Part shown: positions 1 to 5,176 of the stretch, in pieces
Numbering within the stretch: the stretch's first letter is position 1
Layout: every line of letters starts with the position of its first letter
Source of the DNA: an uncultured Caulobacteraceae bacterium
GTDB lineage: Bacteria; Pseudomonadota; Alphaproteobacteria; Caulobacterales; Caulobacteraceae
Length of the DNA: 5,176 nt
Direction: 5' to 3'
Assembly (NCBI GenBank): GCA_937910255.1
Contig: CALEOQ010000329.1
Location: 1-5,176, forward strand
Position numbers and translations under genes: made by a program
Notes under the pieces: generated by a model
What the model was told of the DNA's origin: nothing
Seen by the model: the letters and a program-made list of their open reading frames with translations, nothing else
Database searches by the model: none

Positions 1-80
1 AGGCAGAAGGGGATGGATGTGGGAACAGGAGGAGGCGTAGGTATGCGGTGGTGGATGTAGTGTTATTTGTTTTTTTTTGT
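1..80. other. Non-biological read-through junk with poly-T run
   Basis: This stretch lies outside the P7 adapter, so it cannot be part of the sequenced genome. It is low-complexity, G/T-rich sequence ending in a run of T around 69-78. On the opposite strand this reads as a poly-A run followed by noise, which is what a sequencer emits after running off the end of a library molecule. No gene is supported here. Confidence 0.93.
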
Positions 81-144
81 CACGCAGAAGACGGCATACG
101 AGATTACGACGTGACTGGAGTTCAGACGTGTGCTCTTCCGATCT
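81..144 (+). other. Illumina P7 / index / Read-2 adapter (contamination)
   Basis: Positions 81-104 match the Illumina P7 flow-cell sequence with one mismatch (C for A at 83). Positions 105-110 (TACGAC) sit where a six-base index belongs. Positions 111-144 match the TruSeq Read-2 adapter, ending in GCTCTTCCGATCT. Genomic sequence begins at 145. Translation of this block gives the peptides AEDGIRDY and GVQTCALPI on the plus strand and STRLNSSH on the minus strand, a familiar adapter-derived contaminant signature in predicted proteins. Confidence 0.98.
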
Positions 145-389
145 GCGCGCTCCGGATCGACCAGGCCTGCGCCGGCGGCCACGGTGTCGGCGGCGTGCAG
201 CGCCCAATCGTCCTCCTCCGCCAAGGCGGCGGCCATGCCGCCCTGCGCCCAGGCCGAGGAACAGCCATGGTTCAGGGGCGCGCCGGTCAGGACCAGGGCC
301 CTACGGGGGGCGGCGGCCAGCGCCGCCGACAGACCGGCCAGACCCGCACCGACGACCAGGACGCCGTCGTGCTGGGTGCGATGGGCCAT
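145..389 (-). CDS. nadB: L-aspartate oxidase NadB, N-terminal fragment cut by adapter
   Basis: NadB is a cytoplasmic FAD enzyme that oxidises L-aspartate to iminoaspartate, which NadA condenses with dihydroxyacetone phosphate to give quinolinate. Only the first 82 residues are present, of roughly 500 or more in the family, because adapter sequence begins at 144. Visible are the dinucleotide-binding motif VVGAGLAGLSAAL (residues 12-24, GxGxxG at 14-19) and the segment SSAWAQGGMAAAL (44-56), typical of NadB and its fumarate-reductase/succinate-dehydrogenase relatives. DTVAAGAGLVD (68-78) also fits NadB. The ATG overlaps the nadA stop as TGATG, implying translational coupling. Position next to nadA separates it from other flavoproteins of the superfamily. 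The real gene must continue beyond this contig, so the loss of the catalytic part is an assembly effect, not a pseudogene. Confidence 0.93.
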
Positions 390-1477
390 CAGATCAGCTC
401 CACGTCCACATGGTGGCGGGCCTTGACCAGGTCATAGCGGGCCGGAATGGCCGGCGGCGGCAGGTCGATCATCCGTTGCACCGCCAGTCGGGCGCGGTCG
501 GCGATGACCGGATCGACGGTCACCTCGTACTGCTCCTTGACCAGGGCCTCGTAGATGTTCTCCAGGCTGATCCGCTTCATGTGGGGGCACAGGTTGCAGG
601 GGCGCAGGAACTCGGTGTCGACCGCGTCCACCGCCACATTGTCGGCCATGGAGCATTCGGTGATCAGGATCACCTGCTTGGGCTTCTTGCTCAGCACATA
701 GTCGTTCATCGCCGCCGTCGAGCCGGCGAAGTCCGAAACCTCAAGCACCTCGGCCGGGCATTCCGGGTGGGCCAGGACCTGGGCGCCGGGATAGGCCGCC
801 TTCAGGTCCAGGATGTCCTGGGCTTCGAAGCGCTCATGCACCTCGCAGCGGCCCTGCCAGGCGATGATCTTGACCTCGGTCTGGCGCGCCACGTTGCGGG
901 CCAGGAACTCGTCGGGGATCAGGATCACCCGGTCGACGCCCCATTCGCGGGCCACATGCTCCACCACCTGCACCGCATTGGCGCTGGTGCAGCAGACGTC
1001 GGTCTCGGCCTTCACATCGGCGGTGGTGTTCACATAGGTGACCACGGGAATGCCGGGATAGCGGGCCTTGATCAGGCGCACGTCCTCGCCGGTGATCGAA
1101 GAGGCCAGGCTGCAGCCGGCGCGCAGGTCGGGAATCAAGACGCGCTTGTCCGGCGACAGGATCTTGGAGGTCTCGGCCATGAAGTGCACGCCGGCCTGAA
1201 CGATGATGGCGGCGTCGGACCGGGCGGCCTCCTTGGCCAGGCCCAAGCTGTCGCCCACATAGTCGCCGACCCCGTGGAAGATTTCCGGCGTCATATAGTT
1301 GTGGGCCAGGATGACGGCGTTCTTCTCCCGCTTGATCCGGTTGATCTCGGCGATCAGCGGGGCCTGCAGCCGCCACTCCATAGGCGTGACGTGCTTCTTG
1401 ACGCGGTCCCAAAGCGCTTGGGTTTCGGCTTCGACTTCAGGGGTGAAGGCGAGCGGAGCAAAACCGTCTGCGGCCAT
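389..1477 (-). CDS. nadA: Quinolinate synthase NadA
   Basis: NadA is a cytoplasmic [4Fe-4S] enzyme that condenses iminoaspartate with dihydroxyacetone phosphate to form quinolinate, the precursor of NAD. The 362-residue product has the full set of family motifs: AHNYMTPEI (58-66), GDYVGDSLGLA (71-81), GVHFMAETSKIL (96-107), RAGCSLASS (119-127), VTYVNTTADVKAETDVCCTSAN (147-167), GRCEVHERF (209-217) and CNLCPHMKR (294-302). Likely cluster ligands are Cys122, Cys211 and one of Cys294/Cys297; the third Cys of the enterobacterial C-terminal CxxCxxC is Met300 here. I chose the ATG at 1477 because AGGAGG lies five bases upstream. An in-frame TTG at 1519 would place the start upstream of that site and add 14 residues unlike NadA. 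The stop overlaps nadB by one base. Control is probably through the paired inverted repeats just upstream. Confidence 0.97.
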   Translation of the reverse strand: MAADGFAPLAFTPEVEAETQALWDRVKKHVTPMEWRLQAPLIAEINRIKREKNAVILAHNYMTPEIFHGVGDYVGDSLGLAKEAARSDAAIIVQAGVHFMAETSKILSPDKRVLIPDLRAGCSLASSITGEDVRLIKARYPGIPVVTYVNTTADVKAETDVCCTSANAVQVVEHVAREWGVDRVILIPDEFLARNVARQTEVKIIAWQGRCEVHERFEAQDILDLKAAYPGAQVLAHPECPAEVLEVSDFAGSTAAMNDYVLSKKPKQVILITECSMADNVAVDAVDTEFLRPCNLCPHMKRISLENIYEALVKEQYEVTVDPVIADRARLAVQRMIDLPPPAIPARYDLVKARHHVDVELI

Positions 1478-1482
1478 GGCGT

Positions 1483-1488
1483 CCTCCT
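1483..1488 (-). promoter_or_regulatory. Strong Shine-Dalgarno site of nadA
   Basis: On the minus strand the sequence reads AAGGAGGACGCCATG, giving AGGAGG five bases before the ATG at 1477. It decides the start codon against the in-frame TTG at 1519. Only one base separates it from the proximal inverted repeat (1490-1506), so anything bound or folded there could affect ribosome access. Confidence 0.88.
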
Positions 1489-1489
1489 T

Positions 1490-1506
1490 ATGCTCATGAT
1501 GAGCAT
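1490..1506. promoter_or_regulatory. nadA-proximal inverted repeat, candidate operator
   Basis: This is a perfect 8-bp inverted repeat with one central base: ATGCTCAT-G-ATGAGCAT. Its outer half-sites ATGCTC and GAGCAT are separated by five bases, exactly as in the second repeat at 1564-1580. The shared half-sites and spacing point to a dimeric DNA-binding repressor. NadR, NiaR, NrtR and NadQ are known regulators of NAD genes, but I cannot match this motif to any of them from memory. As RNA it could also fold into a 7-bp hairpin one base from the nadA ribosome-binding site. Confidence 0.65.
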
Positions 1507-1517
1507 TTCTCTGGCCC

Positions 1518-1560
1518 AAAAAAGACGCCTCCGGGCTTGGTGGTTCGGCGAGGCGCCTCT
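1518..1560 (-). terminator. Terminator-like hairpin in the nadA leader
   Basis: On the minus strand an arm AGAGGCGCCTC is followed, after an 18-base spacer, by GAGGCGTC and six T residues (T run at 1523-1518). The core stem is 8 bp including one G-U pair; pairing into the T run can extend it to about 11. This is the form of a Rho-independent terminator, though the loop is long. No gene lies upstream on this strand for it to end, so if transcription starts near 1589 it lies in the nadA leader and could act as an attenuator. It may instead be a chance GC-rich fold. Confidence 0.45.
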
Positions 1561-1563
1561 GAT

Positions 1564-1580
1564 ATGCTCACTCAGAGCAT
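1564..1580. promoter_or_regulatory. nadA-distal inverted repeat, candidate operator
   Basis: This reads ATGCTC-ACTCA-GAGCAT, with the same six-base half-sites and five-base spacing as the repeat at 1490-1506. The two centres (1572 and 1498) are 74 bp apart, close to seven helical turns, so a protein bound at both would sit on the same DNA face. It lies just downstream of the candidate minus-strand promoter, where a bound repressor could block initiation or early elongation of nadAB. Confidence 0.65.
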
Positions 1581-1595
1581 AACTCGTCTGTCACA

Positions 1596-1623
1596 GATAT
1601 AGACCCTTGGAACCCCGATGCAA
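1596..1623 (-). promoter_or_regulatory. Candidate sigma-70-type promoter for nadAB
   Basis: On the minus strand TTGCAT (1623-1618) and TATATC (1601-1596) are separated by 16 bases, a fair match to a housekeeping -35/-10 pair. Transcription would start near 1589, giving a leader of about 110 bases that carries the distal repeat, the terminator-like hairpin, the proximal repeat and then the Shine-Dalgarno site. The assignment rests on consensus matching alone. Confidence 0.4.
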
Positions 1624-1737
1624 GCGCTCAAGCTCGCAATGGCCTGGTCCGCCCGCTTTTTCGCCGTCTTCATGTCGCCTATAGCTTGCCCCGCCCGGGA
1701 CGATTTCCCGCCGACTCTACAGGACCCTCCACCTTGA
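1618..1737 (+). CDS. Possible 39-codon upstream ORF (leader peptide?)
   Basis: An ATG at 1618 opens 39 codons whose TGA (1735-1737) overlaps the TTG start of the following lipoprotein gene as TTGA, the four-base overlap typical of translationally coupled genes. The predicted peptide has a hydrophobic stretch, with AMAWSARFFAVFMSPIACPA at residues 7-26, followed by an acidic and proline-rich end, loosely like a secretion signal. Against it: only a weak GGA-type ribosome site precedes the ATG, it overlaps the candidate nadAB promoter, and short open frames are common in GC-rich DNA. I recognise no family. It may simply be the untranslated leader of the downstream gene. Confidence 0.2.
   Translation: MQALKLAMAWSARFFAVFMSPIACPARDDFPPTLQDPPP
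1658..1685 (+). promoter_or_regulatory. Weak candidate promoter for the SleB-like lipoprotein gene
   Basis: TATAGC at 1680-1685 resembles a -10 element, with TTTTCG at 1658-1663 sixteen bases upstream as a poor -35. Transcription would begin near 1692, leaving about 42 bases before the TTG start. If it is the real promoter, the 39-codon ORF opening at 1618 would not be transcribed whole, so the two proposals compete. Confidence 0.25.
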
Positions 1738-2870
1738 TCGCGCCCCTACGCTCCGTCGCCCTGCTGCTTGCGACGCTCGCGTTGAGCGGCTGCCTCACCA
1801 GCTATGATCGCCCGCTCAACGACGGCCGGGCGGCCGGTCTCGCCACCGTGGCCCGCAATCTCTCGGATGAGGGCCTGCGACGGCTGAGCGCCGACATGGA
1901 TCCGGCCATGCTGGCCCTGGCCCGGCGCCACGATCCGGCGCGGGGGTCGGACTACTGGGGCCGGGTGGAGGGCTGGGAGACCTATGACCTCGCCACCCTG
2001 CCGACGCTGGGCTTCGGCACCGCCTTCGACATGGCCGCCCGAGAGATCAATGCGCTGAAGCCCTTCGCCGACCTGCCGATCAACCCCATGGCGCCCTTTA
2101 TCCTTCGGGCGTCGCGGGAGGACCGCGCCCAGGCCCTGCGGTGCCTCAGCCAGGCCATCTATTACGAGGCCGCCCGCGAGCCGCCGGAGGGTCAGCGGGC
2201 GGTGGCCCAGGTGGTGCTGAACCGGGTGCGCCATCCGGCCTATCCCAACTCGGTCTGCGGCGTGGTCTTCCAGGGCTCGGCGCGGCGCACCGGCTGTCAG
2301 TTCAGCTTCACCTGCGACGGCTCCCTGACCTGGGCGCCGGAGCCCTGGCTGTGGCGCCAGGTTGAGGACGTGGCCAGTGAGGCCCTGGACGGCTTCGTCG
2401 AGGAAGAGGTGGGATCGGCCACCCACTATCACGCCGACTATGTGGCCCCCTACTGGGCCCCGACCCTGGTGAAGATGACCCAGGTGGGCGCGCACATCTT
2501 CTATCGCTGGACCGGGCCGATGGGCGAGCCGCCGGCCTTCACCAGCCGCTATGTGGGCGGCGAGAAGAACCTGAGCGTGGCGATCCTCGGCGGTGTCGAC
2601 GCCCGAACCCAAGGCCTGCTCAATCCCAGCCGGCAGGGGATCGCGCCGGGTCGCAAGGTGACCTTGGACCTGGCCGGCGACGTCCGCACATACGAGGTCG
2701 CAGCCCCTGAAGCCGGCGAAGCCCAGACCCGGGTGGCCGGCGTGCTGATCCCCAGCCGCCGCCAACCGACGCCTGAGGAAGTTCAGCAGATCAATGAGCG
2801 GCTGGCCCAGGTGGAGGCCGAACTGGACGCTGGGCAGGACGCGGCTTCGGCGGCCGGGCGCACCGACTAG
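1734..2870 (+). CDS. SleB-like (Hydrolase_2) cell-wall hydrolase, predicted lipoprotein
   Basis: The 378-residue product begins with a lipoprotein signal: a short basic N-terminus, a hydrophobic core and the lipobox LSGC at residues 17-20. Cys20 would be lipidated, and Leu21 rather than Asp at +2 suggests the outer membrane. The central domain fits the SleB/Hydrolase_2 family of peptidoglycan hydrolases: CLSQAIYYEAA (137-147, with the probable catalytic Glu145), GQRAVAQVVLNRVRHPAYP (153-171), GCQFSFTCDGS (187-197), ATHYHADYV (229-237) and GAHIFYRW (252-259). A tail of about 100 residues ends in a charged helical stretch. In non-sporing proteobacteria such proteins probably remodel the wall during growth; this role is inferred. 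I chose the TTG at 1734 because it starts the signal peptide directly and has AGGA nine bases upstream; the in-frame TTG at 1686 would put 16 proline-rich residues before the signal. It diverges from nadA. Confidence 0.88.
   Translation: MIAPLRSVALLLATLALSGCLTSYDRPLNDGRAAGLATVARNLSDEGLRRLSADMDPAMLALARRHDPARGSDYWGRVEGWETYDLATLPTLGFGTAFDMAAREINALKPFADLPINPMAPFILRASREDRAQALRCLSQAIYYEAAREPPEGQRAVAQVVLNRVRHPAYPNSVCGVVFQGSARRTGCQFSFTCDGSLTWAPEPWLWRQVEDVASEALDGFVEEEVGSATHYHADYVAPYWAPTLVKMTQVGAHIFYRWTGPMGEPPAFTSRYVGGEKNLSVAILGGVDARTQGLLNPSRQGIAPGRKVTLDLAGDVRTYEVAAPEAGEAQTRVAGVLIPSRRQPTPEEVQQINERLAQVEAELDAGQDAASAAGRTD
2867..2870. other. CTAG palindrome supplying both convergent stop codons
   Basis: The TAG of the plus-strand hydrolase gene (2868-2870) and the TAG of the minus-strand acetyltransferase gene (2869-2867) are read from the same four-base palindrome. 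There is no intergenic space and I see no hairpin with a T tail on either side, so transcripts from the two directions probably overlap. Confidence 0.9.
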
Positions 2871-3355
2871 AGGCCGTTGAAGGCGTCTGGATAGGCCAGG
2901 CTGAGGGGCGCGTCGAAGGCGTCCTCTTCGAGGGCCTTGGCCATGAAGGCCGGCGATCCGGCATAGGGCGAGCGAATCTCGCCCGTCGCCTCGGCGGAAA
3001 ATCCGAAGCGCGGATAATAGTCGGGATGGCCGAGGACGACGACGCCCTGGGCGCCGCACTCCTTGCAGAACTCCAGGCCGCCCCGCACCAGGGCCAAGCC
3101 GAGGCCTCGCCTTTGCTGGTCTGGGACCACCGCCATGGGCGCCAGGGCGACATAGAGGTTGGCGCTGTCGGCCCACAGCCGGCTGAACAGGATGTGGCCG
3201 ACGATCTCGCCCTGATCCTCGGCGACCATTTCGAACACCACGTCGCCGTCTGCCCGCAGCCGCTCCACCAGATCGGCCTCGGCGGCTCCAGGAAAGGCGG
3301 CCAGGTTCACCGCCCGGATGGCGGCATGGTCGGCGGCGCGGGCGTGTCGGATCAT
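2867..3355 (-). CDS. GNAT-family N-acetyltransferase (YhbS-like)
   Basis: This 162-residue protein fits the GCN5-related N-acetyltransferase fold, which moves an acetyl group from acetyl-CoA to an amine. The acetyl-CoA-binding motif A is clear: LAPMAVVPDQQRRGLGLALV (71-90), with Q81-R82-R83-G84-L85-G86 matching Q/RxxGxG/A. The later VVVLGHPDYYPRFGF (105-119) is typical of the YhbS-like (COG3153) branch, whose substrates are mostly unknown. The N-terminal IRHARAADHAAIRAVNLAAF is the usual first strand and helix. The ATG at 3355 lies four bases after the murA-like stop, so it is almost certainly cotranscribed and perhaps coupled. The reading frame stays open upstream into murA, but there the residues are out-of-frame murA. 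The substrate cannot be told from sequence; the neighbour hints at an amino-sugar or wall link only weakly. Confidence 0.9.
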   Translation of the reverse strand: MIRHARAADHAAIRAVNLAAFPGAAEADLVERLRADGDVVFEMVAEDQGEIVGHILFSRLWADSANLYVALAPMAVVPDQQRRGLGLALVRGGLEFCKECGAQGVVVLGHPDYYPRFGFSAEATGEIRSPYAGSPAFMAKALEEDAFDAPLSLAYPDAFNGL

Positions 3356-3359
3356 AGCC

Positions 3360-4658
3360 TCAGTCCCCCAGGACCCACTCCACGTCGGCGCCCAGGGCGT
3401 TGAGGTTCTCGACGAAGTTGGGGTGGGCGCGCTTGATCGGGGCGGCGTTGAGGATGGTCGATTTGCCCTCGATGCTGGCGGCCAGCATGAAGAGGGCGAT
3501 GGCCACGCGGATGATGTAGGGGCTCTCCACCTGCGCCGGGAACAGCGGCTTGCCGCCATAGGTGATCACCCGGTGGGGATCGCACAGCACCGCATGGCCG
3601 CCGAACTTGGCGAGCTCCGAGGTCCAGCCGAGCGCGCCCTCATAGACCTTGTTCCAGAACATCACCGAGCCCTCGGCGCGAACGCCGAGCGCGATGAAGA
3701 TCGGCAGCAGGTCGGCCGGCACATAGGGCCACGGCGCGGCCTCGACCTTCTGCAGGATGTGGCTCGTATAGGGCTGGCGCACATGCAGGGGGCCGTCCAG
3801 GCGGGCGCGCGACCAGCCGTCCCTGTGCTCCACCTCGACCCCGAACTTGGCGAAGGTGCGGTCGATCAGCGGGAAGGATTCCGAGGCGCCGTTGCGCACC
3901 GCCACGTCGCCGCCGGTGATGGCGCCCATGGCCAGGAAGGTCGCCACCTCGTGGAAGTCGTCCTGGAAGGTGAAGGTGGTCGCCCCCAGCTTCTCGACGC
4001 CTTCGATGGTCAGGGTGGAGGCGCCGACACCCTGGAGGCTGGCGCCCATCTGGATGAGGAAGCGGCAGAACTCCTGGACGTGCGGCTCGCAGGCGGCGTT
4101 GACCAGCTGCGAGGTCCCCTTGGCGGTGGCCGCGCAGATGGCGAAGTTCTCGGTGGTGGTCACCGAGGCGTAGTCGAGCCAGTGGCGGGTGGCGTGGAAG
4201 CCTTCCGGGGTGGAGATCAGGATGGCGCCGTCGCGCGTCTCAACGCGGGCGCCGAAGGCCTCGAACACCTCCAGGTGCGGATCGATCTCCCGGGCGCCCA
4301 GGGTGCAGCCCTTGGCCTCGTCTTCCAGGCTCGCCTGGCCAAACCGGTGCAGCAGGGCGGGAATCAGCATCACCGAGGAGCGCATGCCGAGCGGCAGATG
4401 CGCCCCTTGCGCCCTCAGGTTCTCGCCGTGGTGGAGGCGCAGGGTCCCGGTGGCGTAGTCCATGTCCACCTGGCTGCCGAGCGCCTGGAAGAATTCCAGG
4501 ATCTTGCGCACATCGGTGATGTCCGGCACCCGGTGCAGCACCAGGGGCGCGTCGCTGAGCAGGGTGGCGCACAGCACCGGCAGGACGGCGTTCTTGTTGG
4601 CGGAGGGTGTGATCTCGCCCCGCAGGGGGCGACCCCCGCGTACGATCAGATTGGTCAT
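3360..4658 (-). CDS. murA: MurA-family UDP-GlcNAc enolpyruvyl transferase, divergent
   Basis: MurA transfers enolpyruvate from phosphoenolpyruvate to UDP-N-acetylglucosamine, the first committed step of peptidoglycan synthesis, in the cytoplasm. The 432-residue product spans the whole EPSP-synthase-like fold. Aligned by eye to E. coli MurA (419 aa) it keeps Lys22 and Asn23, the catalytic Cys at 118 in GCTLGAREIDPH (E. coli Cys115), Arg93 and Arg123 (Arg91, Arg120), Asp316 (Asp305), Arg384 (Arg371) and Arg410 (Arg397). It departs in SANKNAVLP for SGAKNAALP, in Lys337 where E. coli has Arg331, and by an insertion of about five residues after it. So it is either this lineage's MurA or a second, specialised paralogue; the symbol is given for the family. 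The ATG at 4658 has GAGGG only three bases upstream. It follows trxB by 29 bp and precedes the GNAT gene by four. Confidence 0.83.
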   Translation of the reverse strand: MTNLIVRGGRPLRGEITPSANKNAVLPVLCATLLSDAPLVLHRVPDITDVRKILEFFQALGSQVDMDYATGTLRLHHGENLRAQGAHLPLGMRSSVMLIPALLHRFGQASLEDEAKGCTLGAREIDPHLEVFEAFGARVETRDGAILISTPEGFHATRHWLDYASVTTTENFAICAATAKGTSQLVNAACEPHVQEFCRFLIQMGASLQGVGASTLTIEGVEKLGATTFTFQDDFHEVATFLAMGAITGGDVAVRNGASESFPLIDRTFAKFGVEVEHRDGWSRARLDGPLHVRQPYTSHILQKVEAAPWPYVPADLLPIFIALGVRAEGSVMFWNKVYEGALGWTSELAKFGGHAVLCDPHRVITYGGKPLFPAQVESPYIIRVAIALFMLAASIEGKSTILNAAPIKRAHPNFVENLNALGADVEWVLGD

Positions 4659-4687
4659 GGGCCCTCGTTAGTCGGTCACAGGGGCGC

Positions 4688-5031
4688 CTACCAGACGCCG
4701 ATCTTCTCGGCTTCAGCGTGGCTGATCGGATGGTGCGCCTTGCGGTGGTCTTCCTCGGCCAGGAAGCGGACCGCCTCCAGGGCGGCCATACAGCCCATGC
4801 CGGCCGCCGTCACCGCCTGGCGGTAGACGTCGTCGGTCACGTCGCCGGCGGCGTAGACGCCTTCGATCTCGGTGGTGGCCGTGCCGGCCTTCACATCGAG
4901 ATAGCCGGCGGAATCCATGGACAGCTGACCCTTGAACAGCTCCGAGGCCGGCGCATGGCCGATGGCCACGAAGACCCCGGTGCAGTCGATCGTCCGCGTC
5001 TCGCCGGTCTTGACGTTCTTCAGCCGCACGC
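4688..5031 (-). CDS. trxB: Thioredoxin reductase TrxB, C-terminal fragment cut by adapter
   Basis: TrxB is a cytoplasmic FAD/NADPH flavoenzyme that reduces thioredoxin. About 114 C-terminal residues remain of a family of roughly 310-340; the frame is open into the adapter at 5032, so the 5' part is missing from the contig. The fragment shows the end of the NADPH domain (VRLKNVKTGE, then GVFVAIGHAPAS) and the diagnostic FAD-binding stretch YAAGDVTDDVYRQAVTAAG followed by MGCMAALEAVRFL. The redox CxxC and both GxGxxG motifs lie in the missing part. The tail AEEDHRKAHHPISHAEAEKIGVW runs past the usual end near the RFL helix. A GTG codon at 5029 is internal (Val), not a start. It is the first visible gene of the probable trxB-murA-GNAT operon. 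Confidence 0.95.
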
Positions 5032-5089
5032 AGATCGGAAGAGCGTCGTGTAGGGAAAGAGGGTAGATCTCGGTGGTCGCCGTATCACT
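5032..5089 (+). other. Illumina Read-1 / P5 adapter read-through (contamination)
   Basis: From AGATCGGAAGAGCGTCGTG at 5032 the sequence follows the reverse complement of the TruSeq universal (P5) adapter to about 5089, with mismatches at 5062 (G for T) and 5088 (C for T). No second index is present, which fits a single-index library. Genomic sequence ends at 5031. Confidence 0.98.
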
Positions 5090-5176
5090 AAAAAAAAAAA
5101 GATATCTACGAACATCACGTCAGACCATGAGTTCTGTTTACTTCTACTCCCCAACTCTCACTCCGCCCCCAGTTGC
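5090..5176. other. Poly-A run and non-biological read-through junk
   Basis: Eleven A residues (5090-5100) follow the end of the P5 adapter, then 76 bases of low-complexity, pyrimidine-rich noise. It mirrors the poly-T and junk at the left end. It lies outside the library molecule and holds no gene. Confidence 0.93.

Noticed and set aside
81..144. A novel conserved peptide or mobile-element end at the contig edge
   Set aside because: The block matches Illumina P7 and Read-2 adapter almost base for base.
48..437. Plus-strand ORF of 129 codons spanning the left adapter
   Set aside because: Its first third is translated junk and P7/Read-2 adapter, and the rest is antisense to nadB.
1475..1519. 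Upstream TTG start for nadA at 1519
   Set aside because: It lies upstream of the strong Shine-Dalgarno site, would run through the proximal inverted repeat, and adds 14 residues unlike NadA.
77..1582. Plus-strand ORF of 501 codons
   Set aside because: It begins in adapter and runs antisense to nadB and nadA. The His/Gly/Asp-rich composition is what the complement of a GC-rich coding gene gives.
1746..3176. Minus-strand ORF of 476 codons
   Set aside because: It is antisense to the SleB-like gene, which has clear family motifs, and then out of frame with the GNAT gene. Long antisense frames are expected at this G+C.
3356..3559. N-terminal extension of the acetyltransferase to 3559
   Set aside because: The extra 68 residues are an out-of-frame reading of murA with Ser/Pro/Arg-rich composition. 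The ATG at 3355 begins the GNAT fold directly.
3318..4826. Plus-strand ORF of 502 codons
   Set aside because: It is antisense to the MurA-family gene and the end of trxB, with composition typical of an antisense shadow and no family motif.

Overview
The window is a short assembled contig of high-GC bacterial DNA (about two-thirds G+C by eye) with untrimmed Illumina library adapters at both ends. Only positions 145 to 5031 are biological. Positions 1-144 are read-through junk, a poly-T run and the P7/index/Read-2 adapter. Positions 5032-5176 are the Read-1/P5 adapter, a poly-A run and more junk. Any protein predicted across these junctions is an artefact. The gene content (nadA-nadB order, a lipoprotein with a SleB-type cell-wall hydrolase domain, codon use) suggests an alphaproteobacterium, plausibly of the Caulobacteraceae (Caulobacter/Phenylobacterium-like). 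That placement is inference, not proof.

Layout, left to right. On the minus strand, nadA (quinolinate synthase, complete) is followed by nadB (L-aspartate oxidase, cut after 82 residues by the adapter); the two overlap by one base as TGATG. Together they make quinolinate from aspartate and dihydroxyacetone phosphate, the first two steps of de novo NAD synthesis. Upstream of nadA, roughly 1478-1733 is the intergenic region shared with a divergent plus-strand gene. It holds the most unusual structure here: two 17-bp inverted repeats with identical half-sites (ATGCTC-N5-GAGCAT), centred 74 bp apart, bracketing a terminator-like hairpin with a six-T tail. All point toward nadA and lie downstream of a plausible minus-strand promoter. 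This looks like a dual-operator and/or attenuation control region for the nadAB operon.

The plus-strand gene at 1734-2870 encodes a 378-residue predicted lipoprotein with a SleB-like (Hydrolase_2) cell-wall hydrolase domain, starting at TTG. A possible 39-codon upstream ORF ends at that TTG in a four-base TTGA overlap.

From the right, the minus strand carries the 3' end of trxB (thioredoxin reductase), a divergent but catalytically plausible MurA-family enolpyruvyl transferase, and a GNAT acetyltransferase, spaced 29 and 4 bp apart and so probably one operon. The GNAT gene and the hydrolase gene converge and share the palindrome CTAG for both stop codons. I see no mobile element, tRNA, rRNA or CRISPR, and no convincing new multi-gene system. 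The candidates for novelty are the nadA leader architecture and, more weakly, the divergent MurA paralogue.
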